64,000 nt of DNA, taken from positions 992,001 through 1,056,000 of the forward strand of contig NZ_OZ241975.1 of NCBI RefSeq assembly GCF_965204195.1, written 5' to 3'. Positions 33,789-42,134 of the stretch are shown here, one piece after another. Below the pieces are notes generated by a model, which was not told the DNA's origin, ran no database searches, and was given only the letters and a program-made list of their open reading frames with translations. This DNA is from Poriferisodalis sp965204195 (GTDB taxonomy: Bacteria > Actinomycetota > Acidimicrobiia > Acidimicrobiales > Poriferisodalaceae). Both the position numbers and the translations under genes were made by a program. The stretch's first letter is position 1, and each line of letters begins with the position of its first letter.

Positions 33789-35042
33789 ATGAACAAGAAA
33801 CTGCTGACGCTCTTTGCGGCGCTCGTCGCGTTGTCGCTCATTGCTGCTGCATGCGGTGAAGATCGGCCTGAAGCAGGCGCGCTCGGCGTGGTGGAGGTCA
33901 ATGAGGGCGAGGAGATCCAGATCCGTTCGCTCAACGCCATCACGGGGGATGTGGCCTTCTTGGGGCTGCCCAATCAGCGTGGCGTCGAGCTGGCCATCGA
34001 GCACTTCGGCTCGATTCACGGTTTCGGAGTTGACATAGGAACCGGCCTCGACGACTTGTGTTCGGCCGACGGCGGTCAGGCGGCGGCACAGGCGATCGTG
34101 GCCGATGACAGCGTCGTGGGAGTCATCGGCACATCCTGCTCGGGAGCGGCCGTCGCAGCGGCACCGCTCGTCACCAATGCAGGCATGGTGATGATCTCGC
34201 CGTCGAATACGTCACCTGCTCTGACGTCTGACTTGGCAGGCACAGCAGGCGAGAACTACAGCGTCGGCTACTACCGGACAGCTCACAACGATCTCTACCA
34301 AGGCGCCGCCATGGCAGAGTTCGTCTACGAAGAACTGGGCTTGACCAGCGCTGCTGCCATTCACGATGGCGACCCCTACACACAGGGCCTCGCCCAGGCA
34401 TTTGCAGATGCCTATGAGGAGCTCGGCGGCACCGTCACCGGATTCACGGGTGTCAACAAGGAGGACACCGACATGGTGCCTGTCTTGACCGAGATTGCGG
34501 CTGGCGGACCGGACGCGCTGTTCTTCCCGATTTTCCAACCTGCAGGCGATCACGTCGCCGCTCAGGCGTCCGGCGTCGCCGGACTCGAGAACGTGGTGCT
34601 GCTCGCAGCTGATGGCTTGCTGACGGACGGATTCTTGGAGCTGTCCCAGACAGCGGGGATGTATTTCTCGGGTCCTGACGTGCGATTCGGCGACAACACC
34701 AACGAGAGCACAGGCCGCACCGCGGACGATTTCTTGGCCGAGTACGAGACCCTGTATGGCGGGGCACCCGAAGCCGCTTTCTGGGCACATTCGTACGATG
34801 CCACCACGTTGCTGCTTGAGGCCGTCGAGGCGGCCTCCTACGTGGACGGTGACACGCTGGTCATCGACCGTCAAGGCGTTCGGGACTATCTCAACGGCGT
34901 CAGCGACTACAGCGGCTTGATCGGGTCCATCAGCTGCGATGAGTTCGGTGACTGTGGCGCGCAGCGGATCACCGTCATCCATCATGAGGATCCGAACGAC
35001 ATCGCTACGAGCAAGGCAAACGTAGTCTTCGAGTACCCCTGA
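33789..35042 (+). CDS. ABC transporter substrate-binding lipoprotein 1, branched-chain amino acid (Leu/Ile/Val) type
   Basis: 417 aa from ATG 33789, chosen because GGAGGA ends 8 nt before it; ATG 33783 is only 2 nt from that site. Lipobox at 'LIAAACGED'. Periplasmic-binding fold type I: 'IRSLNAITGDVAFLGLPNQRGVELAIE', 'GVIGTSCSGAAVAAAPLV' and 'SYDATTLLLEAVEAA'. C-terminal Cys pair 'ISCDEFGDCG'. First gene of the SBP-H-M-G-SBP-F cluster. The ligand is a hydrophobic amino acid, amide or similar; it cannot be fixed. Confidence 0.9.
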   Translation: MNKKLLTLFAALVALSLIAAACGEDRPEAGALGVVEVNEGEEIQIRSLNAITGDVAFLGLPNQRGVELAIEHFGSIHGFGVDIGTGLDDLCSADGGQAAAQAIVADDSVVGVIGTSCSGAAVAAAPLVTNAGMVMISPSNTSPALTSDLAGTAGENYSVGYYRTAHNDLYQGAAMAEFVYEELGLTSAAAIHDGDPYTQGLAQAFADAYEELGGTVTGFTGVNKEDTDMVPVLTEIAAGGPDALFFPIFQPAGDHVAAQASGVAGLENVVLLAADGLLTDGFLELSQTAGMYFSGPDVRFGDNTNESTGRTADDFLAEYETLYGGAPEAAFWAHSYDATTLLLEAVEAASYVDGDTLVIDRQGVRDYLNGVSDYSGLIGSISCDEFGDCGAQRITVIHHEDPNDIATSKANVVFEYP

Positions 35043-35151
35043 TCGTGTCGTGCGGTGACGCTCAGCGGCCCGCGGCGCGGCCCGGTTGGACCGTGTCCGG
35101 TCGCACTGCGCCCGTGCGAGGCGTGGGTGGCCGCGCGCTGCCTGGGCCCGG

Positions 35152-36297
35152 ATGAACCAGCCTGACGCAGGCGTCTCGCGCGCTGCACGCACCGGCCGCC
35201 GACGCAGTCGCCGTACAAGAGTCGACTGGTTTCTCACGGTCCTGCGGGTGGCGGTGATCGCTGTGGTCGCGGTCGGCGTGCTGGCCTTCATCGCCCAGGA
35301 GATCAACCCCGACAACCCGTTTGCCCGCTGGGCAAACCCCGATGCGACCGGGCTGACCGGGGCGCAGTTCCGCGGCTTGGTGATCTCGGGCATCGCCCAA
35401 GGATCGATGTACGGGCTGATCGCTCTCGGGTACTCGATGGTCTACGGCGTGCTGGGGTTCATCAACTTCGCCCACGGCGAGGTGTTCATGGTGGGCGCCA
35501 TGACCGGCATGATCACCTCCAACAAGCTGGCCGACGCCGGCCTGTGGGAGTCGAACTTCGTCGGCTCGCTGGTGTTCATCGTGGTGGTGTCGATCATCGT
35601 GTCGTCGCTGACTGCGGTGATCATGGAGCGGGTCGCGTACCGGCCGCTGCGGGGTTCGCCACGGCTCATCCCGTTGATCACCTCGATCGGCGTGTCGTTC
35701 TTCCTGCAGAACGCGTCGGTGGTGCTGCTGGGGCCGGCCAGCAAGTCGTACCCCGACGTGCCGGACTGGGTGAAGGCCAAGCACACGTTCCTGCAGATCG
35801 AGGGCGCCAAGATCCTGGTGATCGTGGTGGCGGCGTTGTCGATGGCAGCCCTGTGGTACTACGTCGATCGCACCAAGACCGGCAAGGCGATGCGGGCGGT
35901 GGCCGAGGACGCCGAGATAGCGGCGCTCATGGGCATCAACGTGAACCGCACCATCGTGAAGGTGTTCGCGGTGGGCGGGGCCATGGCCGGCATGGCGGGG
36001 ATCCTGTGGGGAATCCTGTTCCGCAGCGTCATCCACACCACCGGTTTCCTGCCGGGCATCAAGGCCTTCAGCGCGGCGGTGGTGGGTGGTATCGGCCACC
36101 TCGGCGGTGCGATGGCTGGCGGGCTGTCGATCGGCGTGGCCGAGTCGGTCGGGCCGCTGCTGATCCTGGAGCCGCTGGGGGTCAGCGGGGTGTCGCAGCT
36201 GCGCGACGCCGTGGCGTTCTCGATGCTGATCATCGTGCTGCTGGTGAGGCCGGCTGGCCTGTTCGGCGAGCGGCTGCCCGCGGAGGACCGGGCATGA
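35152..36297 (+). CDS. livH: Branched-chain amino acid ABC transporter permease LivH
   Basis: 381 aa. Seven to eight membrane segments with 'GSMYGLIALGYSMVYGVLGFINFAHGEVFM' (core 'GVLGFINFAHGEVFMVG') and the ATPase-coupling loop 'AEDAEIAALMGINVNRTIVKVFAVGG' (EAA-type). An extra N-terminal ~70 residues with a basic stretch and one additional helix precede the LivH core. The stop overlaps the livM start (ATGA), so the two permease halves are co-translated. No clear ribosome site before ATG 35152. Confidence 0.92.
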   Translation: MNQPDAGVSRAARTGRRRSRRTRVDWFLTVLRVAVIAVVAVGVLAFIAQEINPDNPFARWANPDATGLTGAQFRGLVISGIAQGSMYGLIALGYSMVYGVLGFINFAHGEVFMVGAMTGMITSNKLADAGLWESNFVGSLVFIVVVSIIVSSLTAVIMERVAYRPLRGSPRLIPLITSIGVSFFLQNASVVLLGPASKSYPDVPDWVKAKHTFLQIEGAKILVIVVAALSMAALWYYVDRTKTGKAMRAVAEDAEIAALMGINVNRTIVKVFAVGGAMAGMAGILWGILFRSVIHTTGFLPGIKAFSAAVVGGIGHLGGAMAGGLSIGVAESVGPLLILEPLGVSGVSQLRDAVAFSMLIIVLLVRPAGLFGERLPAEDRA

Positions 36298-38177
36298 GCC
36301 TCACGACGCCATCCGAACCGGGGCCGCCGCCCGAACCAGCGCCTGACCCCGAGGTTGGCCCGGCCGTCGCCAGTCCCGCCGGCCACGCTGCCAACGGCCC
36401 AGGCGGCGCGCCGCCGCGCCCGCCGTTCGCCCAAGACTGGCGCCGCATCGCCCGCATGGGCGCCATCGGCGCCTTCGGGCAGATCTTCATCTCGCTGTCC
36501 AACATGCCCGTCAAGCTGGACGGCCGGGCGATCATCGAGGGAATCCTCAGCTTGGGCTATCTGTCGCTGGTGGTGCTGCCGCTGGCGGCGGGCAGCCGCG
36601 TCGGGCACCAGATCCGGCGCGAGGGCGTACCGTTCCACCGTCCAGGTGCCCACGAGGTCGTCGGCGGGGCCGCATGCGGTGCGCTCGTCGGCGGGGGACT
36701 GTCGCTGCTGGCAGTGCTCATCGCCAACTTCGACCTGCGCGAACCGCTGGTCAACTGGAGCCCGATCCTGGCCGACTTGCTGGCGTTCAACCGTGGCACC
36801 GCGTTCGCGGTGGTCATCTGGCTTGTCATCGGCGCAGCCGTCGGCGCCGCGGGCGGGCTGCTGCGGGTGGCGCCGCCTCTGGTTCGGCGCGTGCTGTGGA
36901 CCATGGTGCTCACGCTGTTCGGCGCTGCGGTGCTCGAATCGCTGACCACCGACCTGGCCGAGGGCATGGGCATCGAGGCGCTGATCGACTGGTTCTATGC
37001 CCCCCGCGGCGGGCTCACCATCACCGGTGCGATTGCCCTCGCGGCCGGATCGGGAGTGCTGGCGTTCGTGGGCAGGGGCCGCATCAAGGGGGCTAAGGCC
37101 CGCATCGACGCGCTCGAAGGCCCCGCCCGCAACCGGGCGCATCTGGGCTTGATCATGGCTACCGCTGCGGTGCTCGTCATTTTGCCGATGTTCGCCGGCA
37201 AGCTCACCAACGAGCTGCTCGCCAACGTCGGCCTGTTCGTGCTGCTGGCGCTGGGGCTGAACATCGTGGTCGGCCTCGCCGGCATCCTCGACCTGGGCTA
37301 CGTGGCGTTCTTTGCCGTGGGCAGCTACAGCGCAGCGGTGCTCACCGCTGCCACATCGCCGAAGATCCACCCGGAGCTGCCATGGTTTGTGGCGCTCATC
37401 GGCGTTGTGCTCCTGACCGGGCTGGTGGGGCTGTTCATCGGCGCCCCAGTCATCCGCATGCGTGGCGACTACCTCGCCATCGTCACGCTCGGCTTCGGCG
37501 AGATCATCCGCCTGCTGTTCCTGTCGGACTGGCTGTCGGGATGGTTCGGCGGCTCCCAGGGAATCACCAACATCCCTGGTGCGGAGATCTTCGGCCTGGC
37601 CGAGGTGGCTGGCACCGATCCGCGCAGCGTCTTCTACCTGGTGCTCGCGTTCTGCGCGATCGCCATCTACGTCTCGTGGCGGTTGGAGCGGTCGCGCATC
37701 GGCCGTGCCTGGATGGCGGTGCGCGAGGACGAGACGGTGGCCGAGGCCATGGGCATCAACACCGTCAACGTCAAGCTGCTGGCGTTCGTGGTGGGTGCCG
37801 TACTCGGCTCGTTCAGCGGGGCGATCTTCTCGGCGAAGGTCGGCTCGGTGTTCCCCGCCAGCTTCCTGATCCTGGTGTCGATCGTCATCCTGGTGGTGGT
37901 CATCTTCGGCGGCATGGGCAACATCGTCGGCGTCATCGCCGGCTCGGCGGTGCTGATCGGCGTGCTCGGCGGCCCCAAGCAGCCGGGCCTGCTGGCGGAG
38001 TTCTCCGAGTTCAAGCTGCTCATCTACGGGGCGCTGCTGGTGTGGATGATGCTGGCCCGGCCCGAGGGATTGATCCCCAGCGTGCGCCGCACCCGTGAGC
38101 TGCACCAGGAAGAGCTGGCCCAAGACGCCTGGCTGCGAGGCCAGACCGAAGACGACAACGGCGAGGCTCAGTCATGA
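36294..38177 (+). CDS. livM: Branched-chain amino acid ABC transporter permease LivM with large N-terminal extension
   Basis: 627 aa, nearly twice the usual LivM. The core (about residues 275-610) has 'LLALGLNIVVGLAGILDLGYVAFFAVG' (core 'LAGILDLGYVAFFAVG'), 'VIRMRGDYLAIVTLGFGEI', 'GGSQGITNIP' and the coupling loop 'REDETVAEAMGINTVNVK'. Before it lie a Pro-rich cytoplasmic tail (1-50) and about five more hydrophobic segments (about 60-270) that form an added membrane domain. Starts in the livH stop; its own stop overlaps livG (ATGA). Pairs with LivH to form the pore. Confidence 0.9.
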   Translation: MSLTTPSEPGPPPEPAPDPEVGPAVASPAGHAANGPGGAPPRPPFAQDWRRIARMGAIGAFGQIFISLSNMPVKLDGRAIIEGILSLGYLSLVVLPLAAGSRVGHQIRREGVPFHRPGAHEVVGGAACGALVGGGLSLLAVLIANFDLREPLVNWSPILADLLAFNRGTAFAVVIWLVIGAAVGAAGGLLRVAPPLVRRVLWTMVLTLFGAAVLESLTTDLAEGMGIEALIDWFYAPRGGLTITGAIALAAGSGVLAFVGRGRIKGAKARIDALEGPARNRAHLGLIMATAAVLVILPMFAGKLTNELLANVGLFVLLALGLNIVVGLAGILDLGYVAFFAVGSYSAAVLTAATSPKIHPELPWFVALIGVVLLTGLVGLFIGAPVIRMRGDYLAIVTLGFGEIIRLLFLSDWLSGWFGGSQGITNIPGAEIFGLAEVAGTDPRSVFYLVLAFCAIAIYVSWRLERSRIGRAWMAVREDETVAEAMGINTVNVKLLAFVVGAVLGSFSGAIFSAKVGSVFPASFLILVSIVILVVVIFGGMGNIVGVIAGSAVLIGVLGGPKQPGLLAEFSEFKLLIYGALLVWMMLARPEGLIPSVRRTRELHQEELAQDAWLRGQTEDDNGEAQS

Positions 38178-38974
38178 GCACGGTGGCGCAGCAGCCGATT
38201 CTGGAGACGCGTGGCCTCAGCGTGGATTTCGGCGGATTGCATGCGCTCGACGGGTTGGACCTGGCGGTCTACCCGGGCGAGATCGTCTCGGTTATCGGCC
38301 CCAACGGCGCGGGCAAGACCACACTGTTCAACGCCATCACCGCCACGGTGGCCGCCAGCGAGGGCGACATCCTCTTCGAGGGCGAGTCGCTCATCGGTCT
38401 CGACCCCAACCGGGTCACCTCCCGGGGCATCGCCCGCACCTTCCAGAACGTCCGCCTGTTCGCCAACATGACCGTGCTCGAGAACGTGATGGTGTCCCAG
38501 CACTGCCGCACCCGCCAGAGCGTGTTCGGGGCACTGCTGTTCACCAAGGCATTCCGCAACGAAGAGGCCGAGATCACCGAGCGGGGCAAGGAAGTGCTGT
38601 CATTCTTCGGTCACCGGCTCGTCGGCTACCGCTTCGACCAGCCCGCCTACACCCTGTCGTATGCCAACCGGCGGCGGCTGGAGATCGCCCGGGCGATGGC
38701 CACCCAGCCCAAGCTGATCCTGCTGGACGAGCCGGTAGCCGGCATGAACCCCACCGAATCGGCCGAGCTGACGGGCCTGATCGGGCGGCTTCGCGATGAG
38801 TGGGGTTTCGCCATCGTGGTCATCGAGCACGACATGGAAGTGGTGCGCGAAGTCTCCGACCGTGTGGTGGTGCTCGACCACGGCGTGAAGATTGCCGAGG
38901 GCGACTACGCCGATGTGTCGACCGATCCGCAGGTCATCGAGGCGTACCTCGGCAGGAGCGCGGCAGGCTCATGA
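38174..38974 (+). CDS. livG: Branched-chain amino acid ABC transporter ATP-binding protein LivG
   Basis: 266 aa. Walker A 'GPNGAGKTT', LivG-type 'RGIARTFQNVRLF', Walker B 'LILLDEPVAGMNP' and switch His in 'VIEHDMEVV'. The ABC signature reads 'LSYANRRRLEIARAM' where relatives have LSYGQQRRLE; Gly and Gln of the signature are replaced by Ala and Asn, an odd but probably tolerated change. ATG overlaps the livM stop. Confidence 0.93.
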   Translation: MSTVAQQPILETRGLSVDFGGLHALDGLDLAVYPGEIVSVIGPNGAGKTTLFNAITATVAASEGDILFEGESLIGLDPNRVTSRGIARTFQNVRLFANMTVLENVMVSQHCRTRQSVFGALLFTKAFRNEEAEITERGKEVLSFFGHRLVGYRFDQPAYTLSYANRRRLEIARAMATQPKLILLDEPVAGMNPTESAELTGLIGRLRDEWGFAIVVIEHDMEVVREVSDRVVVLDHGVKIAEGDYADVSTDPQVIEAYLGRSAAGS

Positions 38975-39036
38975 GCGCCGAACGTCCCGATGCTGTCGCC
39001 GGTGCCCGTGTGCATCACAGTGCGGTCGCTCGATGA
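38971..39036 (+). CDS. Possible 21-codon linker ORF between livG and the second SBP gene
   Basis: ATG overlaps the livG stop (ATGA) and its TGA overlaps the next ATG (39033). It encodes MSAERPDAVAGARVHHSAVAR. It may couple translation across the junction, or be the remnant of an earlier livG-livF junction into which the second SBP gene was inserted. No family recognised. Confidence 0.3.
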   Translation: MSAERPDAVAGARVHHSAVAR

Positions 39037-40355
39037 GAACGATGTCGAAACTCCGGGTGCCCCGGCTGACGGTTCTGCTCGCAGTCGTGACTGCCATGGC
39101 GTTCGCAGCCGCCGCGTGCAGCGCGGACGCGGACCAAGACGCTGAACTCAACGTCGGCTCTGCCGGCACAGCGGCCGGCGAGAGTTCGCTCGGCGTCGTG
39201 GAGGTCCAACAGGGCGATGCCATCCAGATCCGCTCGCTCGAAGCCATCACCGGCGACTATTCGATCGTCGGCCTCGCGATCGACCGCGCTACCGCTATCG
39301 CGGTGAACGACTACGGCCAGATCCATGGATTCGATGTTGATCTCGGCGCGAGCCTCGACGACCTGTGCTCGAGCGACGGCGGGCAGGCTGCTGCCCAAGC
39401 CATCGTCGCCGACTCCGATGTCGTCGGAGTCATCGGGACGTCGTGTTCGAGCGCGGCCATTGCGGCGGCACCGCTGGTGACGGCTTCCGGCATGGTGATG
39501 ATCTCCGGAGGTGCTACGTCTCCCGCGCTCACATCGGATCTGGAAGGCAACCCGGGCCCGAACTACAGCCCGGGCTTCTACCGCACCGTCACCAACGACG
39601 TGTTCCAGGGCGCGGCGATGGCCAAGTTCGTGCATGACGATCTGGGCTTGAGCACTGCAGCGGCGATCCACGACGGCGACCCCTTCACCCAAGGCCTGGC
39701 CCGGGCCTTCGCCGCTGCATTCGAGCGGGAGGGCGGCACGATCACGCGCCTGTCGGCCATCAACAAGGAAGACAGCGACATGGTGCCGGTGCTCACCGAG
39801 ATCGCCGCAGCTCGTCCCGAGGCGCTGTTCTTGCCCATCTTCCAGCCAGCAGGCGACTTCGTGGCCAACCAGGCACCGGGAGTGCCGGGCCTCGAAGACA
39901 CCGTGCTGGTTGCGGCTGACAGCCTGCTCAACCTCAATTTCCTGTCCCTGCCGCAATCTCAGGGCATGTTCTTCACGGGTCCTGACCGGCGTTTTGCGGG
40001 CAATGTGAACCAGAGCACCGGCAAGACCGCTGACGACTTCGTGGCCGCATACGAGGACCTGTACGGCCACAAGCCCGGCTCGCCTTTCTGGGCGCATGCC
40101 TACGACGCCACGACACTGCTGCTGGACGCCATAGCGGCCGCATCGCGGGTGGACGGGGACACCCTCATCATCGATCGGGCAGGCATCCGGGAGCACCTTG
40201 ACAGCGTGCGGGGCTACGAGGGGCTCATCGGCCGCATCGCCTGCGATTCGTTCGGCGACTGCGGCTCCAACAAGCTCGTCGTCGTTCGCAACATCGGCGG
40301 CGAGTCCAATGCCGAAGCCAGCATGGAGAACATCGTGTTCTCCTACGCTCCCTAG
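39033..40355 (+). CDS. ABC transporter substrate-binding lipoprotein 2, paralogue of SBP 1
   Basis: 440 aa from ATG 39033 (a second ATG at 39042 is equally possible). Lipobox 'AFAAAACSAD'. Shares with the first SBP 'SLGVVEVxxGxxIQIRSLxAITGD', 'LDDLCSxDGGQAAAQAIVAD', 'GVIGTSCS', 'AAIHDGDPxTQGLA', 'NKEDxDMVPVLTEIAA' and the C-terminal 'CDxFGDCG' Cys pair, so it arose by duplication. It has 20-odd extra residues after the lipid-anchored Cys. Lies between livG and livF, an unusual place for an SBP. The same transporter probably accepts two ligands or ligand affinities. Confidence 0.9.
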   Translation: MRTMSKLRVPRLTVLLAVVTAMAFAAAACSADADQDAELNVGSAGTAAGESSLGVVEVQQGDAIQIRSLEAITGDYSIVGLAIDRATAIAVNDYGQIHGFDVDLGASLDDLCSSDGGQAAAQAIVADSDVVGVIGTSCSSAAIAAAPLVTASGMVMISGGATSPALTSDLEGNPGPNYSPGFYRTVTNDVFQGAAMAKFVHDDLGLSTAAAIHDGDPFTQGLARAFAAAFEREGGTITRLSAINKEDSDMVPVLTEIAAARPEALFLPIFQPAGDFVANQAPGVPGLEDTVLVAADSLLNLNFLSLPQSQGMFFTGPDRRFAGNVNQSTGKTADDFVAAYEDLYGHKPGSPFWAHAYDATTLLLDAIAAASRVDGDTLIIDRAGIREHLDSVRGYEGLIGRIACDSFGDCGSNKLVVVRNIGGESNAEASMENIVFSYAP

Positions 40356-40375
40356 AGCATGCAGGGGAACCAACG

Positions 40376-41227
40376 GTGTGCGCGGCTGCAGTGTCGCCCC
40401 GCCCGATGAGCGGCACGACACGCGCGGACGTCCGCGTCGGGAACGCTGCCGCAGGTGCAAGCACGCCGCTGTTGGAGATGCGCAAGGTGAACGTGCACTA
40501 CGGGGCCGTGCATGCCCTGCGCGATGTGGATCTGTCGATCTACGAGGGTGAGCTGGTGTGCCTGCTGGGCGGCAACGCCAGCGGCAAGTCGACGACGCTC
40601 AAGACGCTGCTGGGCATGCTCAAGCCCACCTCGGGCGAGGTGGTGCTCGACGGCGAGGTCGTGAACGAACGCCCGACCAGCTACCGGGTGGCCCGCGGCA
40701 TCACGATGGTCCCCGAGAACCGGCGCCTGTTCAAGCGGCTCACCGTGCGAGAGAACCTCCAGCTCGGCGCCTATCTCCGCAAGGACAGCGACGCCATCGC
40801 AGCAGACATGGAGCGCGTCTACGAGCTGTTCCCTCGCGTCAAGGAGCGGCTCGGCCAGAAGGCGGGCACGCTGTCGGGCGGCGAGCAGCAGATGGTGGCC
40901 ATCGGCCGGGCGCTCATGTCCCAGCCCCGGGTACTGCTGATGGACGAGCCGTCGATGGGCTTGGCGCCGGCGCTGGTGCAGCAGAACTTCGAGCTGATCT
41001 CCCAGATTCACGAGGCCGGTATGACGGTGTTCATGGTGGAGCAGAACGCCAACATGGCCCTCGGCATCGCTGACCGGGGCTGGGTGCTGCAGACAGGCCG
41101 TGTCGTGCTCGACGACACGGCCGAGGCCTTGCTGGCGAATCCGGCGCTGCGCACGTCGTACCTAGGCGGCGGTCAGGACGACGGCGACAACGAGGCAGGC
41201 GAGAGCCTTGCTGGGGAGTCGTCGTAA
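40376..41227 (+). CDS. livF: Branched-chain amino acid ABC transporter ATP-binding protein LivF
   Basis: 283 aa from GTG 40376 with AGGGGA 7 nt upstream; ATG 40406 is an alternative. 'VNVHYGAVHALRDVDL', Walker A 'GGNASGKSTT' (Ser in place of the usual Ala-Gly), 'GITMVPENRRLFKRLTVRENL' (LivF-specific), signature 'LSGGEQQMVAIGRAL', Walker B 'LLMDEPSMGLAP' and 'VEQNANMAL' (Gln/Asn in place of the switch His, normal for LivF). A short acidic tail follows. Last gene of the transporter operon. Confidence 0.93.
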   Translation: MCAAAVSPRPMSGTTRADVRVGNAAAGASTPLLEMRKVNVHYGAVHALRDVDLSIYEGELVCLLGGNASGKSTTLKTLLGMLKPTSGEVVLDGEVVNERPTSYRVARGITMVPENRRLFKRLTVRENLQLGAYLRKDSDAIAADMERVYELFPRVKERLGQKAGTLSGGEQQMVAIGRALMSQPRVLLMDEPSMGLAPALVQQNFELISQIHEAGMTVFMVEQNANMALGIADRGWVLQTGRVVLDDTAEALLANPALRTSYLGGGQDDGDNEAGESLAGESS

Positions 41228-41252
41228 CAGCGAGCCTGCTAGGACTGGCTGC

Positions 41253-42134
41253 GTGAGCGAGGCTTCAGCCACCACGACGCCCGACGAAGCCGTGACCGGG
41301 GTGCTGCACCCCGGCGACATGGGCGTGACCGTGGCTGCGGCCTGTGCAGGCACGGTGCTGTGGGCCAGCGAAGGTCGATCGGCCGAGACGCGCGAGCGGG
41401 CGCACGGTGCCGGCCTCACCGACGTCGGCGACTTGGCATCATTGGTGGCCGCGGCTGACATCGTGATCTCGGTGTGCCCTCCCCATGGCGCGGAAGAGCT
41501 GGCTGCCACGGTGGCCGATGCCGGCTTTGCGGGCTGTTACGTGGACGCCAATGCTGTCTCGCCGGCTACTGCCCGGCGCATCGCCGCCCGCTTTGAGCAC
41601 TTCGTCGACGGCAGCCTGATCGGTCCGCCGGCGCGAGAGCCGGGGACCACCCGGCTGTACCTGGCAGGCCCCGGCGCTGCCCGCGTGGCAGCGAGGTTCG
41701 CCGGGTCGTTGCTGGACGCCCGTGTGCTGGACGGCGGCGGAATCGGGGCTGCTTCGGCGCTGAAGATGGCCTACGCGTCGTGGACCAAGGGCACCAACGC
41801 GTTGCTCGTCGCGGTCGCAGCGCTGGCCGCTGCCGAAGGCGTGTCGGACGAGCTGACCGCCGAGTGGGGCCTATCCCAATCAGGCCTGTCGCAGCGCCTC
41901 ACGTATACGGCGATTCGGTCGGCTCCCAAGGCGTGGCGTTGGGTGGGCGAGATGGACGAGATAGCCGACACGTTCGCAGCGGCCGGCCTACCCGACGGCT
42001 TCCACCGCGCTGCCAGCGAGGTATTCGCCCGTCTCGGCGAGTTCAAGAACGCCCGCAGCGCCTCCGTCGAGCAGATGCTCGAAGCGCTGCTCGGCACCGG
42101 CTCGGAATCTGCCGAAGTCGGCGAGTCGGCCTAG
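41253..42134 (+). CDS. NAD(P)-binding 6-phosphogluconate dehydrogenase-like protein (DUF1932 type)
   Basis: 293 aa from GTG 41253. The N-terminal Rossmann domain starts 'GVLHPGDMGVTVAAACAG' and continues with 'AADIVISVCPPHGAEELA' and 'VDANAVSPATARRI'. The C-terminal helical domain has 'SALKMAYASWTKGTNALLVAVAALAA', where Lys is at the catalytic position of beta-hydroxyacid dehydrogenases, then the DUF1932-like end. Substrate unknown. A TAGGAC hexamer 7 nt upstream is a slightly off-consensus leaderless promoter. The stop shares CTAG with the convergent LLM gene. Confidence 0.82.
   Translation: MSEASATTTPDEAVTGVLHPGDMGVTVAAACAGTVLWASEGRSAETRERAHGAGLTDVGDLASLVAAADIVISVCPPHGAEELAATVADAGFAGCYVDANAVSPATARRIAARFEHFVDGSLIGPPAREPGTTRLYLAGPGAARVAARFAGSLLDARVLDGGGIGAASALKMAYASWTKGTNALLVAVAALAAAEGVSDELTAEWGLSQSGLSQRLTYTAIRSAPKAWRWVGEMDEIADTFAAAGLPDGFHRAASEVFARLGEFKNARSASVEQMLEALLGTGSESAEVGESA

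Noticed and set aside
35859..38123. 754-codon minus-strand open frame
   Set aside because: Shadow of livH/livM; composition rich in His, Gln and Asp with no motif.
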